Below are positions 20,301-27,181 of a DNA stretch of 64,000 nt, piece by piece. The notes under the pieces are model-generated. The model saw only the letters and a list, made by a program, of their open reading frames with translations, did not search any database and was not told the DNA's origin. Numbering within the stretch: the first letter of the stretch is position 1; each line of letters begins with the position of its first letter. The DNA comes from JBCAWW01 sp039024315. GTDB lineage: Bacteria; Bacteroidota; Bacteroidia; J057. A program made the translations under genes and the position numbers. The stretch covers positions 30,004 through 94,003 of the forward strand of contig JBCCQN010000008.1 in assembly GCA_039024315.1 (NCBI GenBank). The letters run 5' to 3'.

Positions 20301-20850
20301 GCCGTGGAGGCTGGTTGAAAATTGAGGTGTCCATAGAAATAGCCGCTTCAAAATAGAGCCTCAAATTGGGAGAATTAGGACTTGTAGCCTGGGCAATATT
20401 CAAACTACTATTATTTAAACAACAAGAGTTAAAAGTGAATTTGGCCTTTTGATTAGGGCAATGGCTTTGGCAAAAGTCATAATCCGCAGCAAAGGTCATC
20501 ATGTGGACACCCGTAAAGGTAGCATTAGGATCTACACAATCGGTAAGATATGCGGGGCAAATAGGAGTTACATTTTGCGAATCTATTTTTGTCCATTGTC
20601 CAATGATTGTAGGAGTTATTGGGCAATTAAGCGTATCCATCTCTACTGTTATATTTCCGGGATTGGGTAGTCCTAGGAAAAAATTTGCTCCTCCGCAATC
20701 GAAAAAGAGATCTACGTAGGCCCTAGTAGTACAATTACCTACTGTTTCAAAGCGAAAACTTCCTCCTCTAAAATGAGTAGCGTAAGCATCAGAAAATCCA
20801 ATCAAAAGCAATATTTGAAATAGAAAAAGAGGAAGCTTTAACCTTAACAT
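17344..20850 (-). CDS. T9SS-secreted modular surface protein, tandem paralogue 5
   Basis: The 1168-residue product is the first gene of the array in transcription order. It has a signal peptide (1-24, ending AYA). The N-terminal domain 'THFRGGSFRFETVGNCTTRA' pairs with paralogue 4. 'YDPDGDSIAY', two SprB-like repeats ('YQWSNGATTEDI', 'YQWSNGANSNSI') and an SdrD-B-like domain ('QDLNANCVQDSME') follow. Then come a DUF7619-type domain ('MQYRIRFQNTGNFPAT', 'LPHRGTL'), a 'SDQLCQGEALT' segment, PKD ('ATWDFGDGNTSKALNP') and a type A sorting domain ('LAPNPFSQNAILYF'). The C-terminal end pairs with paralogues 1 and 2, not with its neighbour paralogue 4. Separation of N- and C-terminal relationships is the mark of a recombining array. 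Confidence 0.9.
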   Translation of the reverse strand: MLRLKLPLFLFQILLLIGFSDAYATHFRGGSFRFETVGNCTTRAYVDLFFDCGGANFFLGLPNPGNITVEMDTLNCPITPTIIGQWTKIDSQNVTPICPAYLTDCVDPNATFTGVHMMTFAADYDFCQSHCPNQKAKFTFNSCCLNNSSLNIAQATSPNSPNLRLYFEAAISMDTSIFNQPPRLYHPGTQYLCISQGGTIDLSAYDPDGDSIAYQIAPCLRGPLDSLNYNMGFSYQDPFGPLWSGQLDSLSGLMTVNPLFGLPGSFQTCINIQEWRNGELLSSIDHVVQVVTVDCGLVTNNAPGFIGSQNFLNTQALTPSSFKVYAEVDMSVDLLFGDLDLSDSLTLSYDSTTLPVGMIVNTSGANPLTVNLSWMPDVIAIAQTFTFNLNVQTQDCPFPVMSTQQISIKVVSGGLSAVITDNICNDSIGAIDLTFLGTNPPYTYQWSNGATTEDIFNLPSGTYWVNITQPGGFFISDTFFVGDQDLIINTVVQAPTCDLSTGAIYTNVIGGVAPYTYQWSNGANSNSIWNQAAGGYNVIVSDNQGCINQKAILLAEPDSCFVEISGIVYQDLNANCVQDSMEVGIAYVLVDISPGWANMTDSLGRYSFQVDTGNYQLSLINSSTLSSSCPPSGIHGLAFTSYAEDTTGINFGADFISFQDIRTSLNTGIAVPGITRYQSVDIYNEGSLSASGTISARYDSLESWNNQAIPLPSQYDSLTRTLTWQYDTLIPGTALQFRFYTNVDTNAFLTDTLKSFSLVSPILGDSTPTNNADTLCIPVFAAYDPNDIQVSPAGVLAPLNEDSGYIDIEQQLMQYRIRFQNTGNFPATYVQILDTIDQNLDALQFRPAGSSHPYRLDIKEDSIFVFTFANISLPDSTSDLLGSQGFVSFLLPHRGTLSHGTRIYNRAAIYFDFNPPIFTNQVQNVVYDFPEISFVSDQLCQGEALTINLEGVGTTPFQLNWNGQIQTGSLADINLQLQIDSSSWQYISWVDALGFRAEDSMFISIAKNKPIANFSTQAFGQQVDFFNTSVEGFQATWDFGDGNTSKALNPIHIYDSSGTYEVKLIVRNGCGVDTLSRVINVFTTSLEEEFARSVKLAPNPFSQNAILYFSNPQAVRYKLRVYDANGRLLHSQHSRDEYFLINRLGLSKGLYFYTIQGDWKYQGKMMIH

Positions 20851-20956
20851 TATTGTGTTATTTTTAATTGATCGGTGCTTAGCAAAAATACGTAAATTTC
20901 TCTAAGAAGCTGTTAAATTATTTCGTTTCAAGTAGGTATGTTTTGTAGCTTGTTCA

Positions 20957-20964
20957 TAAGTTTG
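20957..20964 (+). promoter_or_regulatory. Perfect -7 box 7 nt before a start codon
   Basis: TAAGTTTG matches TAnnTTTG. It is followed by ACAAAAG and the ATG at 20972, so transcription would begin at or next to the start codon. No good TTTG -33 element lies 19-21 bp upstream. Confidence 0.45.
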
Positions 20965-20971
20965 ACAAAAG

Positions 20972-21481
20972 ATGTTTTCGACGCGATTTAGATTGGCATT
21001 GATGGGATTGTTTTTGGCGCTGGCGGCATGGCTGATGCTCAAAGGTCAATACCCTTATGGCCTAGGATTATTGATGGGAGTTGGCCTATTGGTCTGGGGC
21101 TATTTCCGTAATGGTAGTGTGTATCTCGCCTATCGACGCCTAAGGCAAGAGAAATACGAGAAAGCAGAAAAATTACTTGACGAAGTCAATCGTCCTAATT
21201 GGCTCAGCAGAGTCGTCCAAGGCTACTATTATCTCAGTCGTGGCCATATCGCTTTTCACGAGGGGCGATATCCAGAGGCCCAAATGCATTTTGAAACTGC
21301 TCACGAACTACGGCCTCCCAACGGCAATGATCGCGCCCTCATTCTACTCAATCTCGCCCAGCTCGCCAACATACAAGGCAACAAAAAACAGGCTCGTCAT
21401 TATCTACGAGAAGCCGAGGGCGAACGCATGACCCCCGAACTCGCTCAAGCAATGGCGGATTATAAGAAAAAGTTGAAGTAA
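20972..21481 (+). CDS. Small membrane protein with TPR-like C-terminal half
   Basis: The 169-residue protein has two adjacent hydrophobic segments near its N-terminus (about residues 7-22 and 28-45). A soluble helical region follows whose pattern ('KAEKLLDEVNRP', 'YYYLSRGHIAFHEGRYPEA', 'ALILLNLAQLANIQGNKKQA') reads as two to three tetratricopeptide-like units. It is probably an inner-membrane protein with a cytoplasmic TPR-like scaffold for protein contacts. I do not recognise a named family. It stands alone on the plus strand between the array and a repeat-rich convergent spacer. Confidence 0.7.
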   Translation: MFSTRFRLALMGLFLALAAWLMLKGQYPYGLGLLMGVGLLVWGYFRNGSVYLAYRRLRQEKYEKAEKLLDEVNRPNWLSRVVQGYYYLSRGHIAFHEGRYPEAQMHFETAHELRPPNGNDRALILLNLAQLANIQGNKKQARHYLREAEGERMTPELAQAMADYKKKLK

Positions 21482-21493
21482 GAATGAGTGTTA

Positions 21494-21717
21494 AGTAGTG
21501 AGTAGCTAGTGTAGAGACAAGCGGCTATTATATCAATAGCAGAAGCTTCTCAATAGATGCTAAAATCATCTATTGAGGCCCTACTACTTAAAGTACTTAG
21601 ACATTAGTATTCAGTATCAAGACCGAGAAAAATAGGGCTATACGGTTCGTATAGCCCTGTTATCTGTACTGCATACTCCCGAAAGCTTTCGGGATACTTA
21701 CTACTCTATACTCAATA
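21494..21717. repeat. Heptad-phased dispersed repeat, copy D
   Basis: Plus-strand heptads begin at 21494 (AGTAGTG, AGTAGCT) and return near 21600 (AGTACTT, AGACATT, AGTATTC, AGTATCA). On the opposite strand the array AGTATAG, AGTAGTA, AGTATCC leads into the palindrome CCCGAAAGCTTTCGGG (21677-21692) and AGTATGC, AGTACAG. Inside it are an 11-bp inverted repeat with a 7-nt loop (21549-21559 with 21567-21577) and the terminator at 21628-21658. The element fills the gap between two convergent genes. Confidence 0.7.
21628..21658 (-). terminator. Rho-independent terminator for the NTF2-like gene
   Basis: An 11-bp perfect stem, AGGGCTATACG (21634-21644) with CGTATAGCCCT (21648-21658) and a 3-nt loop. 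On the minus strand it is followed by ATTTTTC. It is embedded in the variable middle of heptad repeat copy D. Confidence 0.75.
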
Positions 21718-21737
21718 CTAGCGACTCCGTACTAAAA

Positions 21738-22382
21738 TCAGATCATCCCATTGGTGTGCGCCATTTTTTCGGGGATCGCTTGCTTGACCGGCCAATGCCT
21801 GACAATCTTTCCTCCGCTAAGGCAATAGAGATCATAAAATACATACGGTATCCCCTCCTTAAGGCCACTTGATTGAGCCAACACAAAATTCCCTTCAGCT
21901 ATGATACGGTGAGTTTTATCAAATTGACCGGCCTTGACAAGCACTTGGCAATGAGTATCGATGATTTGCTTATTACTTTGTGTGGCGGCCAAATCGCCGA
22001 TTTCTTGGGGACCATCCATTAGCTGTTGGACTTGGGATATATCTACTGACTCGATGGCGTCCCAATGCTCTACCAACTGGCCGTTTGCAAGGCGAAAAAT
22101 ATCCATTACGACTTGATGCTCTCCAGCAACAAATACATTCATATGGACTACAACATAATTGTCTTCTGCAATTATGCGTTTGATGGGAGATTCTTTAGGC
22201 GCTTCGCGCGGGATTTTTTGTAAATACTGTAGAGCTGCAATGACTCCAGCCCGACCACTGGGCAGCAGGGGATTGTGCTGAATGTAGTCTTCTGCGATTA
22301 ATGCTTGGGCGAGCTCAAAGTCTCCTTTGCCCACGATATCGCGATAAAAACGGAGAACTAGCTCTTTATTCAAAGATGACAT
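21738..22382 (-). CDS. SnoaL/NTF2-like protein with two tandem domains
   Basis: The frame opens at 22418, but the ATG at 22382 ('MSSLNKELVLRFY') begins where SnoaL-like proteins normally begin, so I prefer it (214 residues). Domain one (about 1-112) has 'LAEDYIQHNP'-type text, 'GVIAALQYLQKIP' and 'MDIFRLANGQLVEHWDAIE', the usual ester-cyclase-like sequence. Domain two (about 115-214) has 'YDLYCLSGGKIVRHWPV', a second, degenerate copy of the same fold. Such cone-shaped barrels bind small hydrophobic molecules. The substrate and reaction cannot be read from the sequence. A strong terminator follows. The protein is predicted to be cytoplasmic. Confidence 0.75.
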   Translation of the reverse strand: MSSLNKELVLRFYRDIVGKGDFELAQALIAEDYIQHNPLLPSGRAGVIAALQYLQKIPREAPKESPIKRIIAEDNYVVVHMNVFVAGEHQVVMDIFRLANGQLVEHWDAIESVDISQVQQLMDGPQEIGDLAATQSNKQIIDTHCQVLVKAGQFDKTHRIIAEGNFVLAQSSGLKEGIPYVFYDLYCLSGGKIVRHWPVKQAIPEKMAHTNGMI

Positions 22383-22410
22383 AATGATAATGTTTAACAA
22401 TGGAGAATAG

Positions 22411-22428
22411 GGCCTCATTGTTGAGGCC
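22411..22428. other. Inverted repeat in the 5' region of the NTF2-like gene
   Basis: GGCCTCA (22411-22417) and TGAGGCC (22422-22428) flank a 4-nt loop, 28 bp before the preferred ATG on the minus strand. There is no T-run on that side, so this may be a leader hairpin or an operator rather than a terminator. Confidence 0.4.
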
Positions 22429-22624
22429 TTACATTTGGCATCTACTAGGCAGCAGATGATCTCTTGAGGTATTTGTTAAACAATTAGAATAGTTTCAAGG
22501 TAGAGCTTCTAACACATTTTCCCAAAATTATTGTGCTCAAGGCAGGGAAAGCAAAATTTCGCCATGCTAAAGTATTCTTCATCCAATTTGTTTAGCTTTA
22601 GATCATAGCTTCCAAACTGAGATT

Positions 22625-23644
22625 ATGAAACGTTTTTTCACACACTTTTTGCTACCAAGTTTGGTAGTAACGCTAGGCTTTGCCTTTCAACCCTTGGAGG
22701 TTCCTCCATTATTTGCAACGGATGAGTTAATAGAAATCACCCTAAGCACTGATCTAGAGACTTACGCCAAAGATCGATACGGCACGCCCGAATATAGACC
22801 AGCCAAACTGAGCTACAAGTGGCAAGGGGTTACCTACGAAGCCAAGGCTGAAATCCAAGCCAGAGGAAGATTTAGACGGGACATATGTGACCTCCCCCCC
22901 ATAAAACTAAAAGTCAAAAAAAAGAGCCGTATAGATCTTTTTGAAGGGCAAAAAAGCCTGAAAGTAGTCAGTGAGTGCCGTCAAGACAATAATCAGTCGG
23001 TCCTGAGGGAGTATTATATCTACAAAGCCTACAACCTTTTTACCGAGAAAAGCATGCGTGTACGTCTGCTTCGTCTCACCTTAGTAGATACCAAAGGCAA
23101 ACGACCCGATCAAACCAGCTATGCCTTTTTTATCGAAGATGATGATGCTATGGCCGAACGTGTTGGCGCTACCAAGGTCAGCAAGAGTGTGGACCTTACC
23201 AATGAGGATGTTGACAGGAATCAACAAACCTTGGTACATGTTTTTAACTATATGATCGCCAATCGTGATTTTGGCGTCGATATTAGACAAAATGTAGAAG
23301 TCATCACTGGAGGCTCTGGAGGCAGACCAGTGGTAGTACCCTATGACTTTGATAATTCGGGCATGGTCAACGCTCCTTACACTAAACCACCCGGCGATAC
23401 GAAGTCAGCATATGTTACTCGTCGCGATTTTAAAGCTTTATGTCGATCCGAAGAGGAATTTCAAGCAGTATTTACGAAGTTTGTAGAGAAGCGCGATGAG
23501 ATCATTGCTATGTATGAGAACTCGCCTTACCTAAGTCCTGAAACCGTCAAAGAAAGTCTTAAGTACTACAAGATTTTTTATAAGACACTCAAAAAGAAAA
23601 AGTCAATGGCAGAAATTTTTAGAAAGGCATGCAACCCTGAATAA
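22625..23644 (+). CDS. Secreted CotH-kinase-like protein
   Basis: The 339-residue protein has a signal peptide (about 1-22). Its layout resembles the CotH spore-coat kinase family: 'ITLSTDLETYAKD' near the start, 'RGRFRRDICDLPPIKLKVKK' (about 78-97) in the place of the usual RGNS-type loop, 'QSVLREYYIYKAYNLFTEKS' and 'RVRLLRLTLVDTKG'. It also has 'YAFFIEDDDAMAERVGA' and 'VVPYDFDNSGMVN' (about 237-249), which could hold the metal-binding Asp. CotH proteins are atypical protein kinases. Whether this one phosphorylates a partner is unproven. It precedes two paralogous secreted proteins on the same strand, separated by a 68-bp spacer. I assign the family with moderate confidence. Confidence 0.55.
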   Translation: MKRFFTHFLLPSLVVTLGFAFQPLEVPPLFATDELIEITLSTDLETYAKDRYGTPEYRPAKLSYKWQGVTYEAKAEIQARGRFRRDICDLPPIKLKVKKKSRIDLFEGQKSLKVVSECRQDNNQSVLREYYIYKAYNLFTEKSMRVRLLRLTLVDTKGKRPDQTSYAFFIEDDDAMAERVGATKVSKSVDLTNEDVDRNQQTLVHVFNYMIANRDFGVDIRQNVEVITGGSGGRPVVVPYDFDNSGMVNAPYTKPPGDTKSAYVTRRDFKALCRSEEEFQAVFTKFVEKRDEIIAMYENSPYLSPETVKESLKYYKIFYKTLKKKKSMAEIFRKACNPE

Positions 23645-23712
23645 AAAAGCCCTGTCATTGTAGCAACCACCACTGACATCACCGATCCCATTAACCGCTA
23701 TATTTCAGCAAA

Positions 23713-24555
23713 ATGAGAACTTTTTATGTACTCTTCCTTGTAATGCTACTGGGTATAGCCGACCTAACGGCCCAGGTAGTAATTGCTCCTCCTCCCCCAC
23801 CCGCCCCAAGAGTGGTGATTGTCCGTCCGCAGGCTCCCCGTGCTCCTCAGCGTGAAGTAATCGTTTATCGCGAACAAAGAGATAGTCGTGCCGAAGCACA
23901 GCGTGCTCGCGAAAGAGAACGTTATTATCGCGAGTTGGAGCGTGTCCGTCTTGAAAGAGAACGCGAGCAACTCGAAAGAGAGCGCGAAGCTCGCCAACGT
24001 GCCAAAGAGCGCGAGTGTCGCAACAACTCATACGACCGTTTTACCCTGCACTTAGGTGCTGCGGCCAATTATAGTCATGGCCTCTGGGGTACTCCCTACG
24101 AAGGCTACAACGATGCCCTCCAAGACTTTCAGCTCAATGGCTTCCTCGGATACCGCTATGACGCTGCCGGTCGCAAACGTGGTAATTTATTTGGTGTCTG
24201 GTATGCCCAAGGTCTTTACGACAATCCAGCCATGAACCAGCTCCTCAAAAATCAACTAATCCCCGCTTCCGCTGGCGCAAACTCTGTCAATGAGTTTAGA
24301 GAGTGGGAAGTTGGTTTCATCCTGCGTGAATGGTTGCGTATCAGTGGTGGTAAAGGCTATACTTCTTTCCAAAATACTGCTGGTGAGACAGTTGGCCTTG
24401 ATTATTACACAGGTACAGCCGGCGTAGCACTGCGCTTGAGCAAAAGAATTGACATTACAGCTAATGGTACGGTATTGTTAGGAGAAGATTTTCAAAACAT
24501 CTCTTTCCGCCCCTCCGCAGGAGTTAACTTTACCTTTGATTTTCTCAATCAGTAG
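23713..24555 (+). CDS. Secreted protein: Arg/Glu-rich coiled coil plus C-terminal beta domain (paralogue of next gene)
   Basis: The 280-residue product has a signal peptide (1-21, ending TAQ), then a Pro-rich stretch (about 25-48, 'APPPPPAPRVV'). Next is a strongly charged region (about 50-108) of alternating Arg and Glu ('REREQLEREREARQRAKERE') that should form a long single helix or coiled coil. The last 170 residues ('LGAAANYSHGLWG' to the C-terminal 'VNFTFDFLNQ') have alternating hydrophobic strands and end in an aromatic-rich strand, as in small outer-membrane barrels. The same C-terminal domain occurs in the following gene. A near-consensus TATATTTC lies 6 nt before the start. No named family is recognised. 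Confidence 0.65.
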   Translation: MRTFYVLFLVMLLGIADLTAQVVIAPPPPPAPRVVIVRPQAPRAPQREVIVYREQRDSRAEAQRARERERYYRELERVRLEREREQLEREREARQRAKERECRNNSYDRFTLHLGAAANYSHGLWGTPYEGYNDALQDFQLNGFLGYRYDAAGRKRGNLFGVWYAQGLYDNPAMNQLLKNQLIPASAGANSVNEFREWEVGFILREWLRISGGKGYTSFQNTAGETVGLDYYTGTAGVALRLSKRIDITANGTVLLGEDFQNISFRPSAGVNFTFDFLNQ

Positions 24556-24627
24556 CGTAATTTAATTACATATCACACGCTTTATCGCCTCTCGTTTCTT
24601 TCGTTCCACCAAACCTTATTTTCCTTT

Positions 24628-25362
24628 ATGAAACGATTTGCGATCATTGGTTTTGCTTTGGTATGGGCCTTCTCCATCCAAGCGCAGAACTGTTCTAAAT
24701 CTCGCTCTAGTTGTAGTAGCAGCCAAACTTACAGTAGCAGCTGTAGCAGCAACAATCAAACCCGCGTCGTAACGCATACTTATCATGTCGATAAAAAAGA
24801 GCGTAAACGTCGTTTTGACCGCATGGTATTTATGTGGGGTGGCGGAGCTCATTTCTTACCTCAAAACTCCACCTTTGCGATCAATGGTCGTACAGCCGCG
24901 GGAGGTACTGAAGAGGTTCGTCAGCGCCAATGGCAGACGGACGCAGTACTGGGGATCAGATATGGCCTCAATGGTAGCCATCGCCGCGCCAATGTAGTCG
25001 GTGTATTTGGCAACTTCGGTATGGCCGCAACGCCTGCCCTACAACGTATCTTCTCTGATCAAAATTTGTATCAGGAAGTACAGCCCAACACTCAAGCAGA
25101 GTTTCGTTCTCTGGAAGCAGGCTTCCTCTTTCGTGAGTGGATACGTTTGAGTGCAGGAGTTGGTAATCAATTTTTTGTTGACGCTCGTGGCGCTCAGCAA
25201 CAAGTAGATTACTATACCGCTACCACCGGAATTTACGTTCCACTGGGACGCAGATTGACTTGGACCACCACCGCCACGGCGATGTTTGGTCAGGATTTTC
25301 AAAAAGTGACGATCCGCCCCGCTACAGGCCTAGCCTTCCGCCTCAACTTTATGAGGCTGTAA
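24628..25362 (+). CDS. Secreted protein: Ser/Cys/Asn-rich N-terminus plus C-terminal beta domain (paralogue of previous gene)
   Basis: The 244-residue protein has a signal peptide (1-20, ending QAQ) and a low-complexity Ser/Cys/Asn region ('SCSSSQTYSSSCSSNN', about 27-44). Its C-terminal domain aligns with that of the upstream gene: 'EAGFLFREWIRLSAGVG', 'VDYYTATTGIYVPLGRR', 'GQDFQKVTIRPATGLAFRL'. The pair thus shares a 170-residue tail but has unrelated, compositionally biased N-terminal regions. The spacer is 72 bp and they are probably one operon. The final strand ends in '-NFMRL'. It may be an outer-membrane or surface-associated protein. The function is unknown. Confidence 0.65.
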   Translation: MKRFAIIGFALVWAFSIQAQNCSKSRSSCSSSQTYSSSCSSNNQTRVVTHTYHVDKKERKRRFDRMVFMWGGGAHFLPQNSTFAINGRTAAGGTEEVRQRQWQTDAVLGIRYGLNGSHRRANVVGVFGNFGMAATPALQRIFSDQNLYQEVQPNTQAEFRSLEAGFLFREWIRLSAGVGNQFFVDARGAQQQVDYYTATTGIYVPLGRRLTWTTTATAMFGQDFQKVTIRPATGLAFRLNFMRL

Positions 25363-25394
25363 TTTGAATCATCAATCGATGTTTATAGACTAAG

Positions 25395-25425
25395 AGAAGC
25401 GTCAATTTGGCGCTTCTTTTTTTTT
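25395..25425 (+). terminator. Rho-independent terminator after the secreted-protein pair
   Basis: The stem AGAAGCG (25395-25401) with CGCTTCT (25411-25417) extends inward by a wobble and a C-G pair to 9 bp and a 5-nt loop. Nine T residues follow. It lies 33 bp past the stop at 25362. Confidence 0.85.
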
Positions 25426-25426
25426 G

Positions 25427-25641
25427 GCTGCTGCGCAGAACGCTCGTTCCCAGCCTCGGCTTAAGTACTGAGTAGAAAGTATCCCGAAAGCTTTCGGGAG
25501 TATGCAGTACCGAGTAAAAAGATTCTGCTGAACTATATAGCGCCATTTTCCTTAGGTCCTAATACTGGATACTATTGTCTTACTACTTAATGTTGCTACA
25601 AGGCATTGTAGTATGAGCAGGATGAGCGTTCCGCGAAGCGG
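25427..25641. repeat. REP-like inverted pair bracketing heptad repeat copy B
   Basis: GCTGCTGCGCAGAACGCT at 25427-25444 and GCGTTCCGCGAAGCGG near 25625-25641 are imperfect reverse complements that flank heptad element B (25463-25597). Heptads AGTACTG, AGTAGAA and AGTATCC lead into palindrome CCCGAAAGCTTTCGGG, then AGTATGC, AGTACCG and AGTAAAA. The conserved TACTATTGTCTTACTACTTA closes it. The whole composite lies between convergent genes. Confidence 0.7.
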
Positions 25642-25646
25642 CCTGC

Positions 25647-26549
25647 CTAATGAAAAATCTCCGCTGCTAGTCTAAAGGTATTGGCATGAGCTTCGACTGT
25701 ATCCACTAAACGTTGGGAATAGCCACCGCCAATCGCAACCACCAGCGGAATTTGCTGCTTCACACAAGCTTCCATTACCATCCGGTCGCGAGTCTTACAG
25801 CCCTGCCGACTCAAAGACAAGTGCCCTAGCTTATCGGTCTCCAAGACATCTACACCCGATTGAAAATAGATCAAATCAGGTTTTACCTTATCGATCAAAC
25901 GCGGCAGTTGCTCCCCCAAAATTTGGAGATATTCCTTGTCTTGCATGCCGCTAGCCAAAGGAATATCAAGATCTGATTGTTCTTTTCGCAAAGGGTAGTT
26001 GTCCTTGCCGTGCATCGAAAAAGTAAAGACCCGAGGCTCATCCGCAAATATCACTGCCGAACCATTGCCTTGATGCACATCCAAATCCACGATCAAGACT
26101 TGTTTGACCCTGCCTTTTGCCAGCAAGTGTTTGGCACTGATCGCAATATCGTTGAGTAGGCAAAAGCCTTCAGCATGATCCGCATAAGCATGATGTGTTC
26201 CCCCCGCGATATTCATTCCAATCCCATACTCAAGGGCATGTTTCGCCGCCCCAAAAGTGCCATAACAAGAACGGCGAGAGCGATCAACTAAGGTCTCCGA
26301 TTGTGGGAACCCCATCCGCCTTACCTCTCGATCACTTAAAGACAAACTCACAAATCGCGCCCAATAATCTTCCTCATGAACGGCCAAAACATATTCAGCC
26401 TCAATCGCTTGGCACTCCTCGAGCTGCGATTCTAGTAGGGTGCCTTCATAAAGCAACTGCTCACGGATCAGCTGATATTTCGAGATCGGAAAACGATGGC
26501 CTTCCGGCAATTGGGGCACAAAGCGATCCGAGTGAAAAATCTTTAACAT
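25647..26549 (-). CDS. Histone deacetylase family (AcuC-like) deacylase
   Basis: The 300-residue protein carries the arginase/deacetylase-fold signatures of the family: 'GGTHHA' (116-121) with the tandem catalytic His, 'EGFCLLNDIAISAKHL' (127-142), 'DLDVHQGNG' (155-163) with zinc ligands D157 and H159, and 'SGVDVLETDKLG' with the third ligand D234. A C-terminal 'AIGGGYS' loop completes the site. It should remove acyl groups from lysine or from acetylated small molecules such as polyamines. The substrate is open. The length is typical of the bacterial form, and the protein is cytoplasmic. The divergent neighbour begins 27 bp away. Confidence 0.92.
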   Translation of the reverse strand: MLKIFHSDRFVPQLPEGHRFPISKYQLIREQLLYEGTLLESQLEECQAIEAEYVLAVHEEDYWARFVSLSLSDREVRRMGFPQSETLVDRSRRSCYGTFGAAKHALEYGIGMNIAGGTHHAYADHAEGFCLLNDIAISAKHLLAKGRVKQVLIVDLDVHQGNGSAVIFADEPRVFTFSMHGKDNYPLRKEQSDLDIPLASGMQDKEYLQILGEQLPRLIDKVKPDLIYFQSGVDVLETDKLGHLSLSRQGCKTRDRMVMEACVKQQIPLVVAIGGGYSQRLVDTVEAHANTFRLAAEIFH

Positions 26550-26576
26550 GAAGCTTTTCTTAGCTAAATTAGGAGT

Positions 26577-27164
26577 ATGAGTAAGCCTAACTCCCGTAAA
26601 CTTGCCGATGTTTCGTCTTCCAAGGTACTACTTTTCTCAGGGCACATGATTGATCATCCCCAGCGGGAGGTAGCACGCTTTCCACCGAAAAAAATTCCAG
26701 CCCTTACCCATTTGCTACTCAATCAATTAGTAGCGCTCAAAGTAGGCGATGGCGATATCGCGATTAGCGGTGCTGCTTGTGGGGGAGATTTGATGTTTGT
26801 CGAGGCAGTACTGGCGCTGGGGCTAAAGGCAGAATTGTTTTTGCACACGGACATCGACCGCCATATCAAAGAGGCTTTGGCCTATGCTGGGGCTCGTTGG
26901 ATAGAGTTATTTGAGCAGGTCCGCCATCATCCTAGGGTGAGTATTCATGTTTTACCTCCCTTTGGGGAACGCCCAGTCGATGAGGCAGATCCCTTTGTTG
27001 CCAATAACCTTTGGATGCTCAAAACCGCACTAGCTTTAGGGCCCGAACGCTTACATGGCGTGCTACTATGGAACGGCCAAGGAGGAGATGCCCCCGGAGG
27101 CACCGCTCATATGAAGGCAGAGATGGAAGCCGCAGGGGCCTCTGTCAATGTGGTTTGGGAGTGA
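26577..27164 (+). CDS. SLOG-like Rossmann-fold protein
   Basis: The 195-residue protein starts 'SKVLLFSGHMIDHPQR'. It contains 'DIAISGAACGGDLMFVEAVL' (about 61-80), the glycine-rich loop that in SLOG domains binds a nucleotide or nucleotide-derived ligand. It ends with 'DAPGGTAHMKAEMEAAGASV', a second Gly-rich element often paired with the first. Related text occurs in stand-alone SLOG proteins and next to TPR or cyclase modules. Fold assignment is by motif only; the ligand is unknown. The gene faces a 2-TM membrane protein gene tail to tail with only 17 bp between stops. Such proteins often sense nucleotides, but a joint role here is inference. Confidence 0.5.
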   Translation: MSKPNSRKLADVSSSKVLLFSGHMIDHPQREVARFPPKKIPALTHLLLNQLVALKVGDGDIAISGAACGGDLMFVEAVLALGLKAELFLHTDIDRHIKEALAYAGARWIELFEQVRHHPRVSIHVLPPFGERPVDEADPFVANNLWMLKTALALGPERLHGVLLWNGQGGDAPGGTAHMKAEMEAAGASVNVVWE

Positions 27165-27181
27165 GCCAAAGCGTCCCCCTC

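Noticed and set aside
2696..20850. Array as phage tail-fibre or contact-dependent toxin genes
   Set aside because: Every member has a signal peptide and a T9SS sorting domain, and no toxin or immunity gene is beside them.
26571..26575. AGGAG before the SLOG-like gene as a Shine-Dalgarno site
   Set aside because: It is only 1 nt from the ATG, too close to be used, and Bacteroidota rarely rely on such sites.
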